Below are positions 1-5,075 of a DNA stretch of 7,490 nt, one piece after another (the stretch's first letter is position 1; each line of letters begins with the position of its first letter). The notes beneath the pieces are model-generated. The model made no database searches. It saw nothing but the letters and a program-made list of their open reading frames with translations, and had not been told where the DNA came from. A program made the position numbers and the translations under genes. Origin of the DNA: Acidobacteriota bacterium (lineage in GTDB: Bacteria; Acidobacteriota; Terriglobia; Terriglobales; Acidobacteriaceae); the NCBI GenBank assembly GCA_025353435.1, contig JANXQR010000821.1, forward strand, positions 1 through 7,490. Reading direction: 5' to 3'.

Positions 1-418
1 CGAAGAGGACGATGCCGGTAGTGGCTCGGCCCAACCGGTGCACAGGGTTTGCGTCAGGGGTTTGTTTTTGCACCAGGCGCAGCAGGGTGTTTTCCATGAA
101 GCCGCCACCGGGGAGGGTGGGCAGCCCGCTGGGTTTGTTGACGGCCAACAAATGCGCGTCATCGAACAGGACTTCGAAGTGCTGAGGAGCGTCTGGTTCG
201 ATCCAGGGTGGGCGGTTCCAGACCAGGGTTTGGCCTGAAGTGAGCGATTCGCTTCCGGTGGCGATGACGCCGTTGACGGTGACTTCGCGGTTGTTCAGTC
301 TTTGCTGCCAGACTTGCGGAGTGGAGTGTGAATAAAGGCTTGCCAAGTGGGAGAGCAAGGTTCGCCCATGATATTTGCTGCTGATGATTGTGGTATAGGC
401 ATATCCCCGGTTGAGCAT
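1..418 (-). CDS. RluA-like RNA pseudouridine synthase, 3' part cut by window edge
   Basis: This is the N-terminal 139 residues of a pseudouridine synthase of the RluA/RsuA superfamily, enzymes that isomerise uridine to pseudouridine in rRNA or tRNA. The ATG at 416-418 gives MLNRGYAYTT, followed by an S4-like RNA-binding segment (about residues 18-70, with LLSHLASLYSHS and LNNREVTVNGV). Next comes the catalytic-domain opening LFDDAHLLAVNKPSGLPT (84-101) and the active-site region PVHRLGRATTG (125-135). In the family this motif normally reads HRLDxxTSG and the Asp is the catalytic nucleophile; here that position is Gly130 (codon ggc). The frame is open to base 1, so the rest of the catalytic domain lies outside the window. 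No strong Shine-Dalgarno is visible upstream; the start is chosen from the conserved N-terminus. Family assignment is firm. Substrate, and whether the enzyme is active, are unknown. Confidence 0.88.
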   Translation of the reverse strand, partial: MLNRGYAYTTIISSKYHGRTLLSHLASLYSHSTPQVWQQRLNNREVTVNGVIATGSESLTSGQTLVWNRPPWIEPDAPQHFEVLFDDAHLLAVNKPSGLPTLPGGGFMENTLLRLVQKQTPDANPVHRLGRATTGIVLF

Positions 419-785
419 GTGGTTTGAGTGTAAGCTATGAGCCGAAGTTCTCGCGGTGACCGCGGGTTTGCTGTTATCCATCGTCAGCCGTCCGCGAATA
501 CGCGGGCGGGAGAATCATCCATGCCCTCGCAACCTGGCTGGCAACTAGTGCAAATCTTTTCAACTTCGACTTTCAACGTGCGCATTTTTTGTGCAGCCCA
601 ACCGTTAATTTTGTTGTAACGGATTGCCCAACATGCTATTTTTCGCTTCCGTTAGATTTTCCTGACGTGCGGCGTGTCTCGGAAGCGAGTGTTAAGGAGC
701 ATCCACCGCAGCGAATTAAGAGTGCACTTTGGTAGAGTGCTTCAATCAACCCCAACCAACCTCAACCCTCAGGAGAAAATTTACA
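419..785. other. Intergenic region with two small hairpins
   Basis: This divergent gap lies between the pseudouridine synthase and the propeller gene and carries no supportable gene. It contains a perfect inverted repeat CGCGGT-G-ACCGCG (452-464) and a second hairpin CCGCG-AATA-CGCGG (492-505). AT-richer sequence at about 596-660 is the likeliest promoter zone for the plus-strand gene, but I see no hexamer pair close enough to consensus to call. The roughly 130 bases before the GTG start would form a long 5' leader. The short frames here have no family resemblance. Confidence 0.5.
771..775 (+). promoter_or_regulatory. Ribosome binding site deciding a GTG start
   Basis: AGGAG lies 10 bases before the GTG at 786. 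This favours GTG786 over an in-frame TTG at 729, which would add 19 non-hydrophobic residues in front of a clean signal peptide and has no comparable site. Confidence 0.75.
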
Positions 786-1781
786 GTGAAGACAACTATC
801 CTTTCGATATTGCTGATTACTTCCTTCGCTAGCGTGGCGTTAGCGGCTGACTCGAAAACGAACCCTACGAGCCTGGCGCGTCCCGACGCGGTCGCCCCCG
901 GACGTATTGCCGTTCACCCATTCGTCGATGTGAAGGCGATCCAGGCAACGGTTACAAAGATTTTCGTTTCCGACGCCACAAATAACGTCGTGAACATTTA
1001 CAACACTTCCGGCAAGAAGATCGGGCAGCTCACCGGTTTCAGCCAACCACAGGGATTGGCAACCGACACCAAGGGCAACCTGTATGTTGCCGACACCAAT
1101 AACAGCCAAATTCTGGTCTATGCTCCGCCTTACACAAAAGCGCCCAAGAAGCTGAGTGATCCGGGCTATTTTCCTGCCGGCGTCGCTGTCGTTACGATCG
1201 GGACGGCGACATACGTCGGAGTATCGAATATTTGCTCGGCCCCATCGTGCGGGCAAGGCGGATTCATTGTGTACAAGAACGGAAAAGCACAAAAGCCGAT
1301 CCTGAGTTCTTTAATTTCTCGAGTTTATTTCCTTGGATTCGACGCCAAGGGTAACCTCTATGCCGACGGTCAGGATTCTGCCAGCTCGGTCGTGATCGGC
1401 GAAATCGCCAACGCAACCACTACCGGCAAAACATTCAAGGTACTCAAAACCGGAAACACAATCAGTTTTCCCGGTGGGATTGAGGTAACCACCAAGGGCT
1501 TGATCGCTATCGACGATCAGAATGGCGCCGCGATCTACTCCTATAATCCGCCGAAAAATGGCTCGCTCGGCAATCCGGTTGCGACGACCACTCTCACCGG
1601 TTCGGGCGATGCCGTAACGTTCACATTCACGAACGACAACAAAGACATATTTACGGCGGATGCCTCGAATGCCGCCTCACTGGAGTTTGCATATCCCAAG
1701 GGCGGAAGCCCGTTGAAAACCATTCCGGTAACGGGTGGCCAACCGATCGGCGTGGCGGTGGTTCCAGCGCCTTTGCCGTAA
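786..1781 (+). CDS. Secreted NHL-repeat-like beta-propeller protein
   Basis: This 331-residue protein starts at GTG with a typical Sec signal peptide: MKTT, a hydrophobic core at residues 5-19, and an ALA|AD cleavage site after residue 20. It is therefore exported, to the periplasm or outside. The mature part consists of recurring propeller-blade units of the NHL/SMP-30-like type. Examples are IFVSDATNNVVNIYN (59-73), PQGLATDTKGNLYVADTNN (88-106), GFDAKGNLYADG (184-195), GGIEVTTKGLIAIDD (230-244) and DIFTADASNAASLEFAYP (287-304), ending in QPIGVAVVP. Five to six blades are likely. Cys150 and Cys155 are the only obvious cysteine pair and could form a disulfide after export. No enzyme motif is visible. 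Such proteins are common in acidobacteria and usually bind ligands or proteins, but the actual function is unknown. The gene stands alone, with its own terminator 23 bases downstream. Confidence 0.82.
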   Translation: MKTTILSILLITSFASVALAADSKTNPTSLARPDAVAPGRIAVHPFVDVKAIQATVTKIFVSDATNNVVNIYNTSGKKIGQLTGFSQPQGLATDTKGNLYVADTNNSQILVYAPPYTKAPKKLSDPGYFPAGVAVVTIGTATYVGVSNICSAPSCGQGGFIVYKNGKAQKPILSSLISRVYFLGFDAKGNLYADGQDSASSVVIGEIANATTTGKTFKVLKTGNTISFPGGIEVTTKGLIAIDDQNGAAIYSYNPPKNGSLGNPVATTTLTGSGDAVTFTFTNDNKDIFTADASNAASLEFAYPKGGSPLKTIPVTGGQPIGVAVVPAPLP

Positions 1782-1804
1782 CTCACGTTTGTTAGCGAGG
1801 GGTG

Positions 1805-1833
1805 GGGCGGACGCATCAGCGTCCGCCCTTTTT
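1805..1833 (+). terminator. Rho-independent terminator of the propeller gene
   Basis: A perfect 10-bp stem GGGCGGACGC / GCGTCCGCCC (1805-1814 and 1819-1828) with an ATCA loop is followed directly by five T residues. It lies 23 bases after the stop codon, so the propeller gene is probably transcribed alone. Confidence 0.93.
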
Positions 1834-1913
1834 CATGCTCTAGTGAATCCAGACGGCGAAGCTGCCTCAAGATGGATTGGTTCTCCGGTAACGGGGTAGT
1901 TGGATTTTAGAAA

Positions 1914-1944
1914 TTGGGCGTGCAGAAAATATCCTGCAACCCAA
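1914..1944. promoter_or_regulatory. Imperfect hairpin upstream of the DoxX-like gene
   Basis: TTGGG (1914-1918) and TGCAG (1921-1925) pair with CTGCA (1934-1938) and CCCAA (1940-1944). The result is a 10-bp stem with a small internal loop and an A/T-rich loop. It sits 42-72 bases before the ATG at 1986. It could be an operator or a leader structure. Only the symmetry supports it. Confidence 0.3.
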
Positions 1945-1976
1945 CTTCGTCGTAGAATTTCGGTTTCTGTCGATTC

Positions 1977-1981
1977 GGAGG
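1977..1981 (+). promoter_or_regulatory. Ribosome binding site of the DoxX-like gene
   Basis: GGAGG ends 4 bases before the ATG at 1986. The spacing is short, but the match is full and it supports this start over the internal ATG at 2043. Confidence 0.7.
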
Positions 1982-1985
1982 ATCC

Positions 1986-2888
1986 ATGCAGCCAACTATT
2001 CTTCTCGCCGCATTCTTTGAATTTTCTCGCACCGCCTTCTCGATGTCCGTTGCGGGCCTAGCGCTGCTGGCGATTGGCCTGTTGGCCGCGAAGAGCGCGC
2101 TTGCCCAGGCTCGTGGCCTCGACAAGATCGTAGCCCTTACGAACTTGTGCTTCGCCATTCCGTTGGCGGTCTTCGGCGCGGAACATCTCTCCGCCGGAAA
2201 GTTCATGACGGGCATGGTGCCGTCGTACATATCATGGCATTTGTTTTGGGTCTATTTCGTCGGCTTTGCGCTGATCGCCGCAGCTTTGAGCATCGCCACC
2301 GGGATTCAGGTGCGCTGGTCCGGCCTGTTGTTCGGGATCATGATGTTTCTGTTTGTGGCGATGCTGCATTTCGAGCGAGCCCTCGCCATCGGCGGCCGAA
2401 TCCCATGGACCATCGTCTTCCGGGAAAGTTCGTTCGGAGGCGGCGCCTGGGTTCTGGCGGGAATTGCCATGCGCGGATCGCGTGGAGGCAAGGGCCTCAT
2501 CACCGTGGGGCGCGTGCTGATCGCGATCGCCGCCATCTTTTTCGGCGTGCAGCACTTTCTGCACCCGCTGGGACTGCCCGGCGTTCCGCTCGAAAAGGAG
2601 ATGCCCACGTGGGTTCCGGCTCGCGTCTTGATCGACTATCTGACGGGCGCAGGTCTGATCGTTGCCGGCGTCTGCTTTCTGTCGGCGCGGAAGATGCGCA
2701 TGGCGGCCACTTATCTCGGCGCTTGGATTGTGTTCTTGGTTGTGGTCATCTATGGGCCTGTCCTGATCGGGGCGCTGGCGGACCCGAGTACCGCAGTGAA
2801 AGTCGAGGGGCTCAACTATTTTGCCGACACGCTTCTGTTTGGCGGGGTAATTCTTTCGTTGGCCCGCGCCAAGACAGGCTCCGACTAA
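1986..2888 (+). CDS. Polytopic membrane protein, DoxX-like, with internal duplication
   Basis: This is a 300-residue, very hydrophobic inner-membrane protein with about eight predicted helices (roughly residues 17-36, 48-68, 84-105, 111-129, 172-192, 213-234, 239-262 and 277-293). Two halves resemble each other. The first has FAIPLAVFGAEHL, then MVPSYI, then two helices (56-129). The second has AIFFGVQHFLHP, then MPTWVPARV, then two helices (183-262). The FG-x-x/Q-H-x-L followed by a (V)P motif and a four-helix unit is the pattern I associate with DoxX/SURF4-type proteins, so this may be a tandem DoxX-like fold. No catalytic motif or cofactor site can be named. Distant DoxX relatives have been linked to redox or thiosulfate metabolism, but that cannot be carried over here. 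The gene has a GGAGG site and appears monocistronic; the next gene converges on it. Confidence is high for a membrane protein and moderate for the family. Confidence 0.72.
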   Translation: MQPTILLAAFFEFSRTAFSMSVAGLALLAIGLLAAKSALAQARGLDKIVALTNLCFAIPLAVFGAEHLSAGKFMTGMVPSYISWHLFWVYFVGFALIAAALSIATGIQVRWSGLLFGIMMFLFVAMLHFERALAIGGRIPWTIVFRESSFGGGAWVLAGIAMRGSRGGKGLITVGRVLIAIAAIFFGVQHFLHPLGLPGVPLEKEMPTWVPARVLIDYLTGAGLIVAGVCFLSARKMRMAATYLGAWIVFLVVVIYGPVLIGALADPSTAVKVEGLNYFADTLLFGGVILSLARAKTGSD

Positions 2889-2999
2889 GGTCGGTGACAT
2901 GCTCGTGGGGCAGGTGGCCACCCTTTTGTGCTTCTGGCGTTGGAGAAATCAAGCTTGGAAAGGGTGCGCTACCCACCCCGCTAACCTTCGTCAAACGGA

Positions 3000-3602
3000 T
3001 TAACGTCGGCGAGCAAGCCCCTTTGCAGAGGCCTCGGATCCAACTGGTTCACGGAACGGTTCCACAGGAATGCGCTCGTAACGCACTTCCAGCACGGTCA
3101 GGTATTCTGTGCCGCCCGGCAATTGAAGGACTACGTTGTCACCGGCTGCCGACTTCATCAACGCGCGCCCCAAAGGGGACACCCAACTGATGTGGTTACG
3201 GTTGAGATCGATCTCGTCGGTGCCTACGATACTAACCACTCGCGATACTCCCGCGGCATTGGCATAGCGCACGGTCGCTCCAAAGAAGGCCCTCGTCGCC
3301 GCCTGCCCGGCTCTCGGAGCTTCCGGGTCCACCACTTCCGCGGCTTCGATTCGCTTGGTGAGAAAGCGAATCCGCCCATCGATCTGCCGCAGCCGCCGCT
3401 TGCCGTACTGATAGTCGGCGTTTTCACTGCGATCGCCGTTGCCGGCAGCCCACGACACCACCTCCGCCACGGCCGGGCGGTCCCTGGTCAGCAAGAACCG
3501 GTGCTCATTTCTCAAGCGCTCGAGCCCGCCAGGCGTTATGTAGTTCTTGACCTGCGGCGCGGGCTCAGCCGCAGGTGGTTGTCTGGTGAAACCTTTCCGC
3601 AT
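3000..3602 (-). CDS. greB: Transcript cleavage factor GreB
   Basis: Gre factors enter the RNA polymerase secondary channel and stimulate cleavage of backtracked RNA, rescuing stalled elongation. With the ATG at 3602 the protein has 200 residues. The N-terminal coiled coil (about 20-92) starts YITPGGLERLRNEHRFL and carries the tip GNGDRSENADYQYGKRRLRQID (split at residues 54-75), with acidic Asp57 and Glu60. DRSENADYQY rather than the GreA-type DLSENAEY, together with RIRFLTKRIEAAEVVD, points to GreB. The C-terminal FKBP-like domain (about 105-178) has FFGATV, IVGTDEIDLNRNHISW and SPLGRALM. The first ~18 residues (rich in Pro and Ala) and the basic tail after about 180 (ending GLARRR) extend beyond the usual ~158-residue GreB. 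A longer GTG start at 3671 is possible but falls inside a hairpin repeat. The ATG at 3602 has a good ribosome binding site. Confidence 0.93.
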   Translation of the reverse strand: MRKGFTRQPPAAEPAPQVKNYITPGGLERLRNEHRFLLTRDRPAVAEVVSWAAGNGDRSENADYQYGKRRLRQIDGRIRFLTKRIEAAEVVDPEAPRAGQAATRAFFGATVRYANAAGVSRVVSIVGTDEIDLNRNHISWVSPLGRALMKSAAGDNVVLQLPGGTEYLTVLEVRYERIPVEPFREPVGSEASAKGLARRR

Positions 3603-3609
3603 CCCGTAA

Positions 3610-3616
3610 TCCTTCC
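3610..3616 (-). promoter_or_regulatory. Ribosome binding site deciding the greB start
   Basis: On the minus strand GGAAGGA lies 7 bases before the ATG at 3602. This supports the 200-residue GreB over a 223-residue version that would begin at GTG 3671. Confidence 0.75.
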
Positions 3617-3645
3617 AGCGCGAACCGGTGCGTGCCCAAATAAAT

Positions 3646-3691
3646 GCGGATGAACGCTGGATGGAGAACACTGTAGGTCATCCACGTTCAT
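3646..3691. repeat. Hairpin-forming inverted repeat upstream of greB
   Basis: ATGAACG-C-TGGATG (3650-3663) pairs with CATCCA-CGTTCAT (3679-3691). This gives 13 base pairs with one bulged C and a 15-base loop. A further degenerate GTTCATCTGCGG (3696-3707) echoes the GCGGATGAAC of the left arm. The sequence resembles the GCGGATGAACGCGGATGAAC-type dispersed repeats seen in many environmental genomes, judged from memory and unchecked. In a greB transcript starting further upstream it would be a leader hairpin. Confidence 0.45.
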
Positions 3692-3901
3692 GGGAGTTCA
3701 TCTGCGGCCTAACTGATTTTTTCACGTCTTCCGGCCCCTTGGCAGCTCCTATCCATCTTCTCGGATAAGTGTCGGCAAAGGCATGCTTTGCACAACAGTA
3801 CCGATAACGGCTGTTGGCGAAGGATTGATGGCCGAGCGTCGTCGATCCGGCGGACGGCCCCAATCTCATAGGCGGATTGTTCAACTGAAGGTGCCCCGGG
3901 C

Positions 3902-3928
3902 CCCTCCCCGCCCCGGAATCGGGGAGGG
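3902..3928. repeat. GC-rich perfect inverted repeat
   Basis: CCCTCCCCG (3902-3910) and CGGGGAGGG (3920-3928) form a perfect 9-bp stem around a 9-base loop. There is no T tract, so it is not a classic terminator. It is probably part of an intergenic repeat element. Confidence 0.5.
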
Positions 3929-4150
3929 ATGCGAGCCGGGTCGGAGAGGACCTCGTCTTGGGGGTGCCCCGTCCTGACTTGTCAGGGAGGGAAACCATTT
4001 TTCCCCATACCTCCACGCCATGTCTTCCCGCTCCCCCCTGGAAAAGTTGTCAAGTGCCCAACCTGTGGAAATCGTTGCAACATACTCATTCCAAATCGAA
4101 TAAATATATTGGAAAATCCATTATTAATTCAGCGAACCTGCCATACTTAA
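3929..4150 (+). CDS. Possible small zinc-ribbon ORF or gene remnant
   Basis: This frame of 73 codons ends with taa 15 bases before a strong terminator. Its second half reads PPGKVVKCPTCGNRCNIL (about residues 37-54), which resembles the zinc-ribbon unit xVxCPxCGxxxxV of MJ0042-type domains. Cysteines are at 43, 46, 50 and 71. The first 31 codons run through a GC-rich repeat region and look non-coding, and the ATG at 3929 has no properly spaced ribosome binding site. If real, the coding part may be only about 4022-4150 with an unusual start, or it may be the surviving tail of a broken gene. The zinc-ribbon match and the downstream terminator argue for a gene. The poor start and lack of a second CxxC argue against one. 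Chance is a serious alternative. Confidence 0.25.
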   Translation: MRAGSERTSSWGCPVLTCQGGKPFFPIPPRHVFPLPPGKVVKCPTCGNRCNILIPNRINILENPLLIQRTCHT

Positions 4151-4164
4151 GTTAGGTCAGAAAT

Positions 4165-4198
4165 AAGCCCCTCCCGGTACATTCCTGGAGGGGCTTTT
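4165..4198 (+). terminator. Strong rho-independent terminator without an obvious gene
   Basis: AAGCCCCTCC (4165-4174) and GGAGGGGCTT (4187-4196) make a perfect 10-bp stem around a 12-base loop, and the T run ends at 4198. It points along the plus strand, yet no confident plus-strand gene lies upstream for more than 1 kb. It may end the small zinc-ribbon-like ORF or an unannotated small RNA. The A-rich left flank is too weak to call it bidirectional. Confidence 0.82.
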
Positions 4199-4283
4199 CA
4201 GTTGATCGCTGTTTCTCTTGCTCTCTTGTTCCTTTGTTCTCAGGTTGTCGTGTTCTCTTGTTCACTTCTTCACTTTTTCACTT

Positions 4284-4339
4284 TTCACTGTTCATTGTTC
4301 ACTGTTCACTGTTCACTGTTCACTGTTCACTGTTCACTG
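4284..4339. repeat. TTCACTG heptamer tandem array, eight copies
   Basis: Eight consecutive 7-bp units of TTCACTG fill exactly 56 bases. The second copy (4291-4297) reads TTCATTG and the rest are identical. Degenerate units (TTCACTT and similar) extend upstream to about 4250, after a pyrimidine-rich TTCTCTTG-type stretch. A 7-bp period does not preserve a reading frame, and the frame running through it has no family resemblance. The array lies between the orphan terminator and the palindrome at 4344. Slippage-type copy-number variation is likely. Confidence 0.95.
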
Positions 4340-4343
4340 AAAA

Positions 4344-4357
4344 GTGATTTAAATCAC
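4344..4357. promoter_or_regulatory. Perfect palindrome GTGATTTAAATCAC, CRP/FNR-like
   Basis: This perfect 14-bp palindrome contains both GTGA-N6-TCAC, the core of CRP sites, and TGAT-N4-ATCA, the core of FNR sites. It could bind a CRP/FNR-family regulator. The adjacent coding gene, ubiX, converges on it from the right, so the target promoter is not evident. An unannotated small transcript is one option. It sits four bases after the heptamer array. Confidence 0.4.
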
Positions 4358-4451
4358 GGTGAGCGAAAATTCCCCCCTTTTCGGGGTGTAATCGCATGAA
4401 TCAAATCATGTTGCTCGTTTTTATTTTGCGTGTGAATGTGCTTTTAAGGGA

Positions 4452-5051
4452 TTATTCGTCAACCTTCCACACAAAAGCGCCCGTCTGCGGAAGTCCGATA
4501 TGAGCCAGCACGCGGTAAACGAACTGCCGGGCCATCTCGTCGGAATCGGTGGGCTGATTGTAGAAAGTCGGAATCACCGGGAAAATTACTGCCCCGGCCT
4601 CCGCCGCAAGCGTCATGTTGCGCAAATGAATTCGGTTGAACGGCGTCTCCCGCACGCAAAGCAGCAGCGGCCGCCGTTCTTTCAACGTCACATCCGCGGC
4701 TCGCGCAACAAGCGAGTTCGCCAAACCATGGGCAATCGCCGCCAGTGTACCCATCGAGCAAGGGAGAATAATCATCCCGCTCGAACGATGGCTTCCGCTG
4801 GCGATCGATGCCCCAATATTCGCGTCCGCATGCTGGATCGTTTTTTTCGGCGCAGCGCCCAGCAGTTTTTCCAGCAGGTCGTTGCGGCCGGATAAACCCA
4901 GCTCCTCAACCACAACGCGCAAAGAGTTTTCGGAGGCAACAAAGTGAACTTTCGCAACCCGATCGTCGGCTTCCAGCGCACGCAACAGTTCGCGCCCGAA
5001 CACCGCGCCCGAAGCCCCCGTAATCGCGACCGTAAGTTCAACTGCTTCCAA
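4452..5051 (-). CDS. ubiX: Flavin prenyltransferase UbiX
   Basis: UbiX attaches a dimethylallyl group to reduced FMN and makes prenyl-FMN, the cofactor of UbiD-type decarboxylases used in quinone and aromatic acid metabolism. The product has 199 residues, the normal size. Visible motifs are the Rossmann-like start VAITGASGAVFGREL (8-22), IGASIASGSHRSSGMIILPCSMGT (split at residues 79-102), AADVTLKERRPLLLC (118-132), VRETPFNRIHLRNM (133-146) and IPTFYNQP (160-167). These match the UbiX/Pad1 family along the whole length. The start is a TTG at 5049-5051, 6 bases after GGAG. An in-frame stop (the purB stop) lies just upstream, so no longer form is possible. It sits 24 nt downstream of purB on the same strand and is probably co-transcribed. 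No ubiD partner is visible in the window. Confidence 0.95.
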   Translation of the reverse strand: MEAVELTVAITGASGAVFGRELLRALEADDRVAKVHFVASENSLRVVVEELGLSGRNDLLEKLLGAAPKKTIQHADANIGASIASGSHRSSGMIILPCSMGTLAAIAHGLANSLVARAADVTLKERRPLLLCVRETPFNRIHLRNMTLAAEAGAVIFPVIPTFYNQPTDSDEMARQFVYRVLAHIGLPQTGAFVWKVDE

Positions 5052-5057
5052 GAAGCA

Positions 5058-5061
5058 CTCC
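5058..5061 (-). promoter_or_regulatory. Ribosome binding site for the ubiX TTG start
   Basis: GGAG on the minus strand is 6 bases before the TTG at 5051-5049. It lies between the purB stop (5076-5078) and the ubiX start, so ubiX can be translated independently from a shared message. Confidence 0.65.
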
Positions 5062-5075
5062 GTTTCACTGAGTTT

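Larger units (their letters stand above)
3692..4164. other. Gene-poor region with several short inverted repeats
   Basis: There is no confident gene here. The stretch holds GCAAAG-GCATG-CTTTGC (3775-3791), a GC-rich stem at 3902-3928, CCTGAC-TT-GTCAGG (3973-3986) and two copies of GTGCCCCG (3891-3898 and 3964-3971). The first part, to about 4020, is GC-rich and repeat-like. From about 4080 the sequence becomes clearly AT-rich (AATAAATATATT and the bases that follow), a compositional break. The only frame with any family resemblance is the zinc-ribbon-like ORF listed separately. Confidence 0.5.

Noticed and set aside
840..1292. Minus-strand open frame opposite the propeller gene
   Set aside because: It is antisense to a protein with a signal peptide and propeller repeats, and shows no motif of its own.
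2232..2921. Minus-strand open frame of 229 codons opposite the DoxX-like gene
   Set aside because: The composition is low-complexity polar (Gln, Asp, His, Arg) and antisense to a convincing membrane protein with a good ribosome binding site.
2913..2922. Palindrome GGTGGCCACC after the DoxX-like gene followed by CTTTT
   Set aside because: The palindrome has no loop and cannot fold as a terminator hairpin of useful length; a 10-bp GC-rich palindrome alone is not strong evidence.
2962..2978. Terminator of greB: GGGTG / CACCC with a 7-base loop
   Set aside because: The stem is only 5 bp and the minus-strand T run is only three bases, too weak to list as a terminator.
2147..3190. Long open frame on the plus strand, 347 codons
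   Set aside because: It overlaps the DoxX-like gene in another frame and runs into greB. It is rich in Arg/Gly/Ser with no family resemblance, the usual shadow of GC-rich coding sequence.
3603..3671. N-terminal extension of GreB from GTG 3671
   Set aside because: It lies within the hairpin repeat, the added residues have no family counterpart, and the ATG at 3602 has a well-spaced ribosome binding site.
3678..4016. Minus-strand open frame of 112 codons in the gene-poor region
   Set aside because: It covers several hairpins, has no recognisable domain, and has no supported start.
4284..4339. CRISPR array
   Set aside because: The units are 7 bp and directly abutting, with no spacers, and no cas genes are in the window.
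4364..4385. Minus-strand terminator of ubiX: CCCC-GAAAA-GGGG followed by TTTT a few bases later
   Set aside because: The stem is four to five base pairs and separated from the T run, so it is only a weak possibility.
4202..4399. Plus-strand open frame through the heptamer array
   Set aside because: The translation is a Phe/His/Cys/Ser repeat produced by the 7-bp units; the array alone explains it.
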